From: Candidatus Pelagibacter sp. TMED165
GTDB taxonomy: Bacteria > Pseudomonadota > Alphaproteobacteria > Pelagibacterales > Pelagibacteraceae
NCBI GenBank assembly: GCA_002171035.2
Contig: NHHO02000004.1
Span: forward strand, 6,496 to 17,526
Reading direction: 5' to 3'
DNA length: 11,031 nt
Positions 1 to 6,652 of this stretch are shown here, piece by piece. Position numbers and translations under genes: made by a program. Under the pieces are notes generated by a model, which did no database searches, was not told where the DNA came from, and was given only the letters and a program-made list of their open reading frames with translations. Every line of letters starts with the position of its first letter. The stretch's first letter is position 1.

Positions 1-992
1 TCTATTATTCTTTCTTTGACTTTATCTAATCCATAATGATCCTCATCTAATATTTTTTGAGCATTTTTTAAATCTGAAGTTATTTTACTTTTAGTTGACC
101 AAGGCAATTCAGTCATCCAGTCTAAATAATTTCTAACAACTGTTGCCTCTGCTGACATCGGACTCATTGATTTTAATTTTTTTAATTCAGATAAGCATTT
201 TTCAAGAACTAATTTTGGCATTTTAGCTTTTAAAATTAATTTATTTAGAGCAGAGATTTCGTCTTTGCCTTCATCTATTTCTCCCAATTCTTTTTGAATA
301 GCTTTTAGTTGTTCATTTAAATAATATTCTCTTTGAGTTTTTTCCATCTGATTTTTGACTCTTCCTCTAATTTTTTTCTCTACAGAAATTACACTTGTTT
401 CTTTGTCAACCAATTCATAAATTTTTTCTAATCTTTTTCTTAAGTCTAATATTTCGAGCAATTCTTGCTTTTCAAATATTTGTAGATTTAAATTTGCAGC
501 TATATTGTCAGCTATTTGACTAGGGTCTTTCAGTTTTTTTATGCTATTAATAGAGTCTGTAAGATCTCTTTTATTTAAAACTAATAATTTTTCAAATTTT
601 TTAACTATACTTTGCGCGTACAATTCACTTTCTTTAGTTTTATTTTCATCTTTTACTGGTTCTATATTACAGCTTAAGTGGTCTTTTTCATTTTGAATTT
701 CTAAGATCTTTACTCTTTTTTCACCTTCTACTAAAACCTTAACTGTCCCGTCTGGTAATTTTAATAATTGTAATACTTTGCTTAAACAACCATAGCTATA
801 AATATCTTTAATCTCGGGTTCATCTATCTCAGAATTTTTTTGAGCAACTAAAACTATAGATTTATCAGTTTTCATCACTTCTTGAAGTGCTTTTATTGAT
901 TTATCTCTCCCGACAAAAAGAGGTACAACCATCGAAGGAAATATAACTATATCTCTTAATGGAAGTAATGGTTTAGAATCTAATTTAGTCAT
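1..992 (-). CDS. lon: Lon ATP-dependent protease, N-terminal part (runs off the window)
   Basis: Lon is a cytoplasmic homo-oligomeric AAA+ serine protease that degrades misfolded and some regulatory proteins. The visible part is 330 residues from the ATG at 992-990, open to base 1. Residues 8-20 (LLPLRDIVIFPSM) and the following stretch match the LAN substrate-binding domain, about 1-200. A charged helical linker follows with the family hallmark REYYLNEQLKAIQKELGE at 221-238. YLDWMTELPW (289-298) and HYGLDKVKERII (319-330) mark the start of the ATPase module. Walker A, Walker B and the Ser-Lys protease domain should lie beyond base 1. The gene follows clpX by 51 bases on the same strand. No Shine-Dalgarno sequence precedes the ATG. 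A sigma-32-like element lies in the spacer. Identity is firm; completeness of the gene cannot be judged. Confidence 0.96.
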   Translation of the reverse strand, partial: MTKLDSKPLLPLRDIVIFPSMVVPLFVGRDKSIKALQEVMKTDKSIVLVAQKNSEIDEPEIKDIYSYGCLSKVLQLLKLPDGTVKVLVEGEKRVKILEIQNEKDHLSCNIEPVKDENKTKESELYAQSIVKKFEKLLVLNKRDLTDSINSIKKLKDPSQIADNIAANLNLQIFEKQELLEILDLRKRLEKIYELVDKETSVISVEKKIRGRVKNQMEKTQREYYLNEQLKAIQKELGEIDEGKDEISALNKLILKAKMPKLVLEKCLSELKKLKSMSPMSAEATVVRNYLDWMTELPWSTKSKITSDLKNAQKILDEDHYGLDKVKERII

Positions 993-998
993 ATTAGA

Positions 999-1029
999 TT
1001 TATATGGTAGTTTTCAATAAAATATCAAG
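999..1029 (-). promoter_or_regulatory. Candidate heat-shock (sigma-32-like) promoter of lon
   Basis: In the 51-base clpX-lon spacer the minus strand reads CTTGATA (1029-1023), 13 bases, then TACCATAT (1009-1002). The E. coli sigma-32 consensus is CTTGAAA, 11-16 bases, CCCCATNT. The same place also reads as a sigma-70 promoter, TTGATA (1028-1023), 18 bases, TATAAA (1004-999). Either would start transcription within a few bases of the lon ATG at 992. This is a motif match in very AT-rich DNA, so chance is a real alternative. Confidence 0.4.
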
Positions 1030-1043
1030 GAACTTATTTAAAA

Positions 1044-2297
1044 TTAAGCTACTGATGTTGATTGTTTTTTGCCATATGTGACAATAGGATCTATATCGCC
1101 TCTTACAGCTGACTTGTCTACAGTCACTTTTATCACATCTTCCAAATCTGGAAGTTCAAACATAGTTTTTAAAAGTATATTCTCTAGAATTGACCTTAAG
1201 CCTCTTGCGCCTGTTTTTTTTATAATAGCCTTTTTCGCAATTTCAACAAGGGCATCTTCTTTAAATTCTAGATTAACATTTTCAAATTCAAATAATTTTT
1301 GATATTGTTTAATTAAAGAATTTTTAGGCTCTTTTAAAATTTTTATTAATGACTTTTCGTCTAAATCATCTAAGGTGGCGATTATAGGCATTCTTCCTAT
1401 AAACTCTGGTATCAATCCATATCTAATAAGATCTTCTGGTTCTAAACCTTTCATAGTTTCTGAAAATTTTTTTTCTTCTCTACTTTCAACTTTAGCACCA
1501 AAACCAATTGATGTTCCTTTTCCCCTGCTATCAATTATTTTATCAAGGCCAGCAAAAGCACCTCCGCATATAAATAGAATATTAGTTGTATCGACTTGTA
1601 AGAATTCTTGTTGGGGGTGTTTTCTTCCTCCTTGAGGTGGCACACTTGCTACTGTGCCTTCCATAATTTTTAATAGTGCTTGTTGAACACCCTCTCCCGA
1701 AACATCTCTTGTAATAGATGGATTTTCTGATTTTCTACTAATTTTGTCTACTTCATCAATATAAACAATTCCTCTTTGAGCTTTTTCAACATTATAATCC
1801 GCAGCTTGTAATAGCTTTAAAATTATATTTTCAACATCTTCTCCAACATATCCCGCCTCTGTCAATGTAGTTGCGTCTGCCATAGTAAAAGGAACGTCTA
1901 AAATTCTTGCTAAAGTTTGAGCTAAAAGAGTTTTTCCACATCCTGTAGGACCTACTAATAAAATGTTTGATTTTGAAAGTTCTACTTCTTTATTGTTTTT
2001 AGTTTCGTGGTTCAATCTTTTATAATGATTGTGTACTGCAACAGATAAAACTTCTTTAGCTATTTTTTGTCCAATAACATGTTCATCTAAAATGTTACAA
2101 ATTTCTTTAGGTGTTGGAACTCCATCTTGATGTTTAATTAATGAACTTTTGTTTTCTTCCTTAATGATATCCATACAAAGTTCAACACATTCATCGCAAA
2201 TAAAAACGGTAGGACCAGCTATAAGTTTTCTAACTTCATGCTGGCTCTTTCCACAAAAAGAACAATAGAGAATGTTTTTGTTATTTTTTTCTGTCAT
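1044..2297 (-). CDS. clpX: ClpX, ATP-dependent Clp protease ATP-binding subunit
   Basis: ClpX is the hexameric AAA+ unfoldase that recognises tagged or native substrates and threads them into ClpP in the cytoplasm. The 417 residues are full length for the family. An N-terminal C4 zinc-binding domain uses C12, C15, C34 and C37. Walker A is GPTGCGKT (116-123), the pore loop is GYVG (149-152), Walker B is IVYIDEVDK (177-185) and the RKH substrate loop is at 225-227. The IGF loop that docks on ClpP is at 264-266. EFIGR (298-302) holds the arginine-finger region and GARGLR (363-368) is sensor 2. All key residues are present. The gene lies 79 bases after clpP and ahead of lon, the common proteobacterial order. 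The ATG start keeps the zinc domain intact; no Shine-Dalgarno sequence is seen. Confidence 0.98.
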   Translation of the reverse strand: MTEKNNKNILYCSFCGKSQHEVRKLIAGPTVFICDECVELCMDIIKEENKSSLIKHQDGVPTPKEICNILDEHVIGQKIAKEVLSVAVHNHYKRLNHETKNNKEVELSKSNILLVGPTGCGKTLLAQTLARILDVPFTMADATTLTEAGYVGEDVENIILKLLQAADYNVEKAQRGIVYIDEVDKISRKSENPSITRDVSGEGVQQALLKIMEGTVASVPPQGGRKHPQQEFLQVDTTNILFICGGAFAGLDKIIDSRGKGTSIGFGAKVESREEKKFSETMKGLEPEDLIRYGLIPEFIGRMPIIATLDDLDEKSLIKILKEPKNSLIKQYQKLFEFENVNLEFKEDALVEIAKKAIIKKTGARGLRSILENILLKTMFELPDLEDVIKVTVDKSAVRGDIDPIVTYGKKQSTSVA

Positions 2298-2314
2298 AAC
2301 GAATCAATATTATA

Positions 2315-2343
2315 ATTTTAAATTACACATGTTCTTATAGCAA
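2315..2343 (-). promoter_or_regulatory. Weak candidate sigma-70 promoter for clpX
   Basis: In the clpP-clpX spacer the minus strand reads TTGCTA (2343-2338), 17 bases, then TAAAAT (2320-2315). That is four and five matches to the -35 and -10 consensus. A perfect TATAAT (2314-2309) directly follows but has no -35 at the right distance. Such matches are common by chance in DNA this AT-rich. clpX could equally be read through from clpP. Confidence 0.25.
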
Positions 2344-2350
2344 GCATAAG

Positions 2351-2376
2351 TTGTGTAGAGCTCTAGATATTGTGTA
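2351..2376. repeat. Short palindrome flanked by TTGTGTA direct repeats after clpP
   Basis: TTGTGTA occurs at 2351-2357 and again at 2370-2376, 19 bases start to start. A perfect 10-base palindrome TAGAGCTCTA (2356-2365) lies between and overlaps the first copy by two bases. The palindrome has no loop and no following U-run on either strand, so it is not a standard terminator. It could be a small operator-like or RNA-processing element between clpP and clpX, or chance. Confidence 0.3.
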
Positions 2377-2988
2377 CTATTTTCTTTTTTCTACTACTGA
2401 GTCGATTAGACCAAACTTCTTTGCGTCATCTGCTGTCATAAAATGATCTCTTTCCAATGCTGCAGAAATATCTCCAACAGATTTTCCAGTATGTTTTGCA
2501 TAAATTTTATTTAATCTCTCTTTTAAAGAAAGAATTTCTTTAGCGTGAATTTGAATATCTGTAGCTTGTCCTTGAAAACCAGCTGAAGGTTGATGAACCA
2601 TAATTCTAGAATTTGGTAGTGAAAATCTTTTTCCTTTTTCCCCAGCTGCTAAAAGAAATGAACCCATAGATGAAGCCTGACCGATACATAGAGTTGAAAC
2701 AGGTGAGTTGATAAACTGCATTGTATCATAAATTCCTAACCCAGCTGTAACTAGCCCTCCTGGACTATTAATATAAAAATTTATCTCCTTTTTTGGATTT
2801 TCTGACTCTAAAAAAAGTAATTGCGCTGTGACTAAAGAGGCGACGCTGTCATTAACGGGGCCAACTAAAAAAACAATTCTTTCTTTTAAAAGTCTAGAGT
2901 AAATATCATAAGCTCTTTCTCCCTTGCTAGATTGTTCTACAACCATAGGAATTAAAGTATTCATTTGCTCTTGTATATCGCGACTCAT
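2377..2988 (-). CDS. clpP: ClpP, ATP-dependent Clp protease proteolytic subunit
   Basis: ClpP forms the double-heptamer serine-protease chamber that degrades proteins unfolded by ClpX (or ClpA). Counting from the ATG at 2988 the protein has 203 residues. The catalytic triad is S107 (in GQASSMGS), H132 (in MVHQPSAG) and D181 (in ERDHFMTA). The spacings of 25 and 49 residues equal those of the E. coli enzyme (S97, H122, D171). NSPGG (74-78) is the substrate-binding strand. I chose the ATG because alphaproteobacterial ClpP proteins carry only a few residues before [11 protein letters not shown]. An in-frame TTG at 3006 would add six residues (TTG YKSLT, read MYKSLT). Neither start has a Shine-Dalgarno sequence. 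The gene lies 35 bases after tig and is probably co-transcribed with it. Confidence 0.97.
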   Translation of the reverse strand: MSRDIQEQMNTLIPMVVEQSSKGERAYDIYSRLLKERIVFLVGPVNDSVASLVTAQLLFLESENPKKEINFYINSPGGLVTAGLGIYDTMQFINSPVSTLCIGQASSMGSFLLAAGEKGKRFSLPNSRIMVHQPSAGFQGQATDIQIHAKEILSLKERLNKIYAKHTGKSVGDISAALERDHFMTADDAKKFGLIDSVVEKRK

Positions 2989-3023
2989 AGTTAATGATTT
3001 ATACAACTATTGATTACTTTTTA

Positions 3024-4391
3024 CTATTTTTTTGTTTTAGATTTACTTTTTGTTGATTTTATCTCTTTAGATTTATCATTTTTTACTGCTGATTTATTGA
3101 AATCTGATATTACTTTCTCTGCCTCTTTTGTTGTTAAAATCTTTGAATTTAATTTTATTTTAGATTTTATTAGACTTATAATTTTATCCTCATAAATTGC
3201 TCCTTTTAAACTATGAGATGCGTTAGGATTTTTTTGATAATAGTCTATTACCATTTTTTCTTGACCTGGCATTGATTTCATCTGTTTTTGTATCTCGGCT
3301 TGAACTTCATTTGCTTCAACTTTTAAATTATTTTTTTCACCGTACTCATTAAGTATAAGCCCAACTTTTATTCTAGATTTAGCAAGTTTTTCATTTTTTA
3401 ATTTATGTTTTTCAGCCTCTTCTTTTTTAAGAGTATTTGTAATTCCTAAAAGTTCGTTTTCAACTAAATTTTGTGGTAAATCAATATCATATGATTTATC
3501 GATTAGGTCTAAAATTTCTTTTTTTGTTATAGAATTTAAAGCTTGATTGTATTGGGAAGATATTTGATTTTCTATTAACTTTCTTAATTCAGTTAAATCT
3601 TTAGCACCCATTAATTTAGCAAAATCATTATCTATTTTATTTTCTACTGATTTTTTAATATTAAGAATTTGACATTCAAATTTAGTTTTTTTATTAGCTA
3701 ATTCTTTTTTTGGATGATTTGCGGGTAAAATTGCAATTACACTTTTAGTCTCTTTTTTTTTAACCCCGACTAGTTGAGTATCAAATCCTTTTAGAAATAA
3801 GTCTTTTCCCAATTCAAGTTGAACTCCTTTACCTTCGCTTCCTTCAAATTTATTTCCATCAACAGTAGCAGAGTAATCAAAAACTACTTGATCACCTAGC
3901 ACTGCTTTATCAGTTTCTTTTTTATCTTCAAATTTTTTATTTTGTTTAGAAATTTCTTGCAATTTATCTTCTATTATTTTGCTGTCAATTTTTACTTTAT
4001 AATCATTAACTTTGAAAGTTTCAAAAGGCTTCAATTTAATTTCAGGTAAACAATCGATCTCAAGTGTAAAGTTTAAATCTTTACCCTCTCCAAAAGTTTT
4101 TAAATCTAGTTTGGGTTGTCCGGCTGCTTTAATTTTTTTTTCTTTTATTGCATTACTAGATGTTTCTTTTAGAAGTTTATCTATAACTTCCCCATAAACA
4201 GCTTTGCCAAATTGACTTTTAATAACTCCTGCTGGAACTTTTCCTGGTCTAAAACCTTTTAAACTTACTTCAGATTGTAGCTCAAGCAATCTTTCATTTA
4301 ATTTATTTTGTATAGTTGTTTTATCAACAATTATAGATAAACACGTCCTTAATCCTTTTTTAGATTTAATTTCAACTTTCATAATTTTCAT
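3024..4391 (-). CDS. tig: Trigger factor, ribosome-associated chaperone and peptidyl-prolyl isomerase
   Basis: Trigger factor binds the ribosome at the exit tunnel and shields nascent chains. The 455 residues are typical in size. The ribosome-binding signature GFRPGKVP is at 46-53. An FKBP-type isomerase domain spans about 166-247 (LGDQVVFDYSA to ILNIKK), and an alpha-helical chaperone domain follows to about 430. The C-terminus is an unusually basic tail of about 25 residues rich in Lys and Ser. Two ATGs are possible: 4391 (MKIMKVEIK) and 4382 (MKVEIK); the second is the more usual family start. The first lies one base after the CCA end of the upstream tRNA-Leu, so the mRNA leader after tRNA processing would be 1 or 10 bases. 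No Shine-Dalgarno sequence is seen. clpP and clpX follow. Confidence 0.96.
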   Translation of the reverse strand: MKIMKVEIKSKKGLRTCLSIIVDKTTIQNKLNERLLELQSEVSLKGFRPGKVPAGVIKSQFGKAVYGEVIDKLLKETSSNAIKEKKIKAAGQPKLDLKTFGEGKDLNFTLEIDCLPEIKLKPFETFKVNDYKVKIDSKIIEDKLQEISKQNKKFEDKKETDKAVLGDQVVFDYSATVDGNKFEGSEGKGVQLELGKDLFLKGFDTQLVGVKKKETKSVIAILPANHPKKELANKKTKFECQILNIKKSVENKIDNDFAKLMGAKDLTELRKLIENQISSQYNQALNSITKKEILDLIDKSYDIDLPQNLVENELLGITNTLKKEEAEKHKLKNEKLAKSRIKVGLILNEYGEKNNLKVEANEVQAEIQKQMKSMPGQEKMVIDYYQKNPNASHSLKGAIYEDKIISLIKSKIKLNSKILTTKEAEKVISDFNKSAVKNDKSKEIKSTKSKSKTKK

Positions 4392-4392
4392 T

Positions 4393-4477
4393 TGGTGGGC
4401 AAGAAGAGACTCGAACTCTTAAGCCTTGCGGCACTAGTTCCTAAGACTAGCGCGTATACCAATTCCGCCACTTGCCC
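4393..4477 (-). tRNA. tRNA-Leu (anticodon UAG), CCA encoded
   Basis: Read on the minus strand, the 85 bases fold into a complete class II tRNA. The acceptor stem is GGGCAAG (4477-4471) with CTTGCCC (4403-4397), then discriminator A and an encoded CCA (4395-4393). The D stem is GCG/CGC. The anticodon stem CTAGT/ACTAG holds the loop CTTAGGA with anticodon UAG at 4443-4441. The long variable arm is GCC-GCAA-GGC, and the T arm is AAGAG-TTCGAGT-CTCTT. The long variable arm and the anticodon fix it as a leucine tRNA reading CUN codons, chiefly CUA. Its 3' end practically touches tig, which implies a joint transcript. Confidence 0.97.
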
Positions 4478-4576
4478 TCAATTATCGTTAAGCTTGTATA
4501 TTATTTAAGTTTTTTTTCTAGTGCTTATTTATAGATAAAAACAACTAGTAAAATAAACTTATACGATAAATTTCAA
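4478..4576. other. AT-rich spacer between the WecA-like gene and tRNA-Leu
   Basis: This 99-base spacer should contain the promoter of the tRNA-tig transcript, unless transcription reads through from upstream. On the minus strand an A8 run (4517-4510) and AT-rich hexamers such as TAATAT lie just upstream of the tRNA, but no -35 element at a proper distance convinces me. An imperfect inverted repeat, CTAGT (4518-4522) and ACTAG (4544-4548), encloses an AT-rich stretch. On the minus strand it is followed by A, not U, so it is no terminator for the upstream gene. Confidence 0.4.
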
Positions 4577-5638
4577 CTATTTTAATTGGTTTTTTCTAAT
4601 TCTAAAGTAAATTAAGACATAAGTCACTACTAAACCTATAAAGGCATATCTTAAAAAAATATGATTTTTATAAAAGAAAAATAAAGGCGAAAGTAAAGCT
4701 AAATAAGAAAAATTAATAATTAAAGATGTTAAATAATTATTAGAAGAACTTGATTTATATGTTTCTAATTTTTTATAGATTAACATATGCAGATGTAATT
4801 CATCAGGTTGAAGAGGCGACTTTTTTGAATATACTTTTCTTATAAAAGAAAAAAAAACCTCAAAAAATAAATAAAATAAAATGACTGCAAATAATACTGG
4901 AGAAATGTAAGGATTTAAATGAGAAGTGTTTATGGCATTTAAAGCGGTCAAAGCACCAATCATATAAGATCCTCCATCTCCTAAAAATATTTTTCCTGAA
5001 GGAAAATTAAAAAATAAAAACGTTAAAATTATAACTATTTGACCGGTTATAAAAAAAGAAAAATCTAAATGTGAATTGCTTAAGTTTATAGATAAAAAAA
5101 TTACGTTAATTATGATAAAATGAATGCATAGGAGTCCGTTAAATCCATCGATAAAATTTGAACCATTTATGATAAAGATAAAACATAATAAAACAAAAAT
5201 TGTTTGAAATATATTGTTTTTTAACCATTCATCTAGAAAAAAAAATCCAGTTCTATTTATCTCGACTGATAAAAAATTTATACTAAGAATTAAAGCTGCA
5301 ATCATTGCAATCAAACGGATGTTGGGACTTAAATTAATTTTTAAATCATCCAAAAACCCTAATACAAAAAGTAAAAATGAAATAATTAGATAATCTAGAA
5401 AATTATTTTCAAAGAGAGAATTATTAATAAAGATAAATATTACAAATAAAAAAATAATTGCTAACCCTCCGCTTCTAGGAACTGCTTCTTTATGAAAAGC
5501 TTGAGGTTTAGAATAGTCTTGATCGAGCAAAGCTCCTTTTGAGATAAATTTAGAATATTTGTTTATTAATAAAATTACAAAAAAACTTAATAAAGCAAAT
5601 ACTGATAAAATATGTAATTCGATCGACTCACCATTCAT
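4577..5638 (-). CDS. Polyprenyl-phosphate sugar-1-phosphate transferase, MraY/WecA family
   Basis: This is an integral membrane enzyme of glycosyltransferase family 4, which transfers a sugar-1-phosphate from a UDP-sugar to undecaprenyl phosphate, the first step of a surface glycan. The 353 residues form about ten hydrophobic segments. Family motifs appear in order: PRSGGLAI (54-61), the Mg-binding FLDDL (95-99), NGSNFIDGFNGL (158-169), FLGDGGSYMIG (218-228) and the cytoplasmic PDELHLHML (278-286). The last matches the WecA-type HIHH motif rather than the MraY HHHFE type, but with Met at the fourth position (HLHM). It is therefore more likely a WecA-like initiator for lipopolysaccharide or capsule than the peptidoglycan enzyme MraY. 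The sugar substrate cannot be read from sequence. Its ATG directly follows the TAA of the upstream permease with no gap, so translation is probably coupled. No other glycan genes are adjacent. Confidence 0.85.
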   Translation of the reverse strand: MNGESIELHILSVFALLSFFVILLINKYSKFISKGALLDQDYSKPQAFHKEAVPRSGGLAIIFLFVIFIFINNSLFENNFLDYLIISFLLFVLGFLDDLKINLSPNIRLIAMIAALILSINFLSVEINRTGFFFLDEWLKNNIFQTIFVLLCFIFIINGSNFIDGFNGLLCIHFIIINVIFLSINLSNSHLDFSFFITGQIVIILTFLFFNFPSGKIFLGDGGSYMIGALTALNAINTSHLNPYISPVLFAVILFYLFFEVFFSFIRKVYSKKSPLQPDELHLHMLIYKKLETYKSSSSNNYLTSLIINFSYLALLSPLFFFYKNHIFLRYAFIGLVVTYVLIYFRIRKNQLK

Positions 5639-6526
5639 TTAATTAATATTTCCTTTGTTATTTTTTCTTACAATAAATATTCCCATTACTATAATTACTA
5701 GGGAAACCAAAACTCTCCAAGTAATTATTTCTTCCATTAAAAAATATCCAAAAATAACGCCAAAGATGGGTATTAAATAAGCAACTTGAGTTTGAAAAAC
5801 TAAACCGTTTACAGTTAATATTCTAAATCTTAATAACCATGCCAATCCTGTCGCAATTATTCCTAAATAAATTAATGATAAAGTCGACTCAATACTTGGG
5901 GAACTGCTTAATGGGTTTTCAAACAAAAAAGCTAAAGGAAACAAGAATAAAATAGACCATATAGTAGTTGATGTTGTAACATTTTCATTACCCATATTTT
6001 TTAATCTCAGAGTTAATATTCCTCCAATTGAATAAAATGTCGATCCTGCTATCACTACTAAAGCGTATAAATAATTATTATCATTAATAACAACTTTATC
6101 AAAAAACAAAAAGATAATTCCAGAAAATCCTAATATAATACCTATACTTTTAAAAAAAGTTATTTTCTCATCTTTAGTAAAAAAATGAGCTAATATAGAA
6201 CCGCTAATTGGAGTAGTACTCATTAAAATTGCTGCGAGATAACTGTCAATCTTATTAGTTCCTATTGCGATTAAAGCGAAAGGAATTGTTATATTGCACA
6301 TTCCTATAAGGGCATAAGGTTTCCACTTTTTTGAAAATGCAAGAATTCTTACATTTTTTATGTAACAAAGGATCAACAGAGGTACGCTAGCAAACAAAAC
6401 TCTAACTAGTGCTAAGGTGAAGGGATCGTACGACTCTAATGCAATTTTAATATTAAAAAAAGATGACCCCCAAATTACACCAAGTAAAATAAGTAAAAAA
6501 ATGTCTAACGTATTAGCCTGTCTCAT
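5639..6526 (-). CDS. EamA/DMT-superfamily permease
   Basis: This is an inner-membrane transporter of the drug/metabolite family, probably an exporter of amino acids or other small metabolites; the substrate cannot be told. The 295 residues contain about ten membrane segments in two EamA repeats, about 9-141 and 153-287. The first repeat opens with GVIWGSSFFNIKIAL (16-30), the usual WGS motif after helix 1. The second ends with VAYLIPIFGVIFGYFLMEE (248-266), the typical helix-9 motif. The start at 6526 is preceded by AGGG seven bases upstream, a weak Shine-Dalgarno sequence, and places helix 1 near the N-terminus as expected. It is the first gene of a minus-strand pair with the WecA-like transferase, abutting it exactly. 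It is divergent from glnA. No functional link to either neighbour is obvious. Confidence 0.88.
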   Translation of the reverse strand: MRQANTLDIFLLILLGVIWGSSFFNIKIALESYDPFTLALVRVLFASVPLLILCYIKNVRILAFSKKWKPYALIGMCNITIPFALIAIGTNKIDSYLAAILMSTTPISGSILAHFFTKDEKITFFKSIGIILGFSGIIFLFFDKVVINDNNYLYALVVIAGSTFYSIGGILTLRLKNMGNENVTTSTTIWSILFLFPLAFLFENPLSSSPSIESTLSLIYLGIIATGLAWLLRFRILTVNGLVFQTQVAYLIPIFGVIFGYFLMEEIITWRVLVSLVIIVMGIFIVRKNNKGNIN

Positions 6527-6587
6527 TTCAAGCCCTGATTGTATTTATGTAAATTATGCATACCTGTCATCTCTTTATATTATATTA

Positions 6588-6616
6588 TTGATATTCTGAA
6601 ATCTGTTATGTTTAAT
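6588..6616 (+). promoter_or_regulatory. Candidate sigma-70 promoter of glnA
   Basis: TTGATA (6588-6593) and TTTAAT (6611-6616) are separated by 17 bases, each with five of six matches to the consensus. Transcription would begin near 6623, leaving a leader of about 30 bases with the ribosome binding site at its end. The -10 lacks the important A at its second position, so the match is suggestive only. Confidence 0.45.
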
Positions 6617-6638
6617 ACTCTTTTAAATTAAAACTTAC

Positions 6639-6644
6639 AAAGGA
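6639..6644 (+). promoter_or_regulatory. Strong ribosome binding site of glnA
   Basis: AAAGGA ends eight bases before the ATG at 6653. It is the only strong Shine-Dalgarno sequence seen before any gene in this window, and it settles the glnA start. Confidence 0.8.
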
Positions 6645-6652
6645 CTTATTAT

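Larger units (their letters stand above)
6527..6652. promoter_or_regulatory. Divergent promoter region between the permease gene and glnA
   Basis: These 126 bases carry signals for both directions. Towards glnA there is a plausible sigma-70 promoter and a strong ribosome binding site, listed separately. Towards the permease the minus strand has a perfect TATAAT (6584-6579), 52 bases before its ATG, without a good -35. I see no sigma-54 element (GG-N10-GC pair), no clear NtrC-type dyad and no glutamine-riboswitch-like structure. Nitrogen control of glnA is therefore not evident from sequence. Confidence 0.5.

Noticed and set aside
1069..1635. Plus-strand open frames of 77 and 86 codons at 1069-1302 and 1375-1635
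   Set aside because: Both lie wholly antisense to clpX, whose conserved protein fully explains the DNA; no ribosome binding site or recognisable domain.
3010..4197. Plus-strand open frames at 3010-3195 and 4012-4197
   Set aside because: Antisense to tig; hydrophobic content is what the complement of Lys-rich coding sequence gives.
4393..4477. tRNA-Leu as an integration (att) site for a genomic island
   Set aside because: The 3' end is joined directly to tig with no integrase, no repeated tRNA 3' fragment and no foreign-looking genes nearby.
4518..4548. CTAGT/ACTAG inverted repeat as a terminator for the WecA-like gene
   Set aside because: The stem has five pairs with a long loop, and on the transcribed strand it is followed by A residues, not U.
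6417..6599. Plus-strand 60-codon frame crossing the permease start into the glnA promoter region
   Set aside because: It overlaps the permease N-terminus by 110 bases, has no ribosome binding site or family resemblance, and ends before the glnA promoter candidate is complete.
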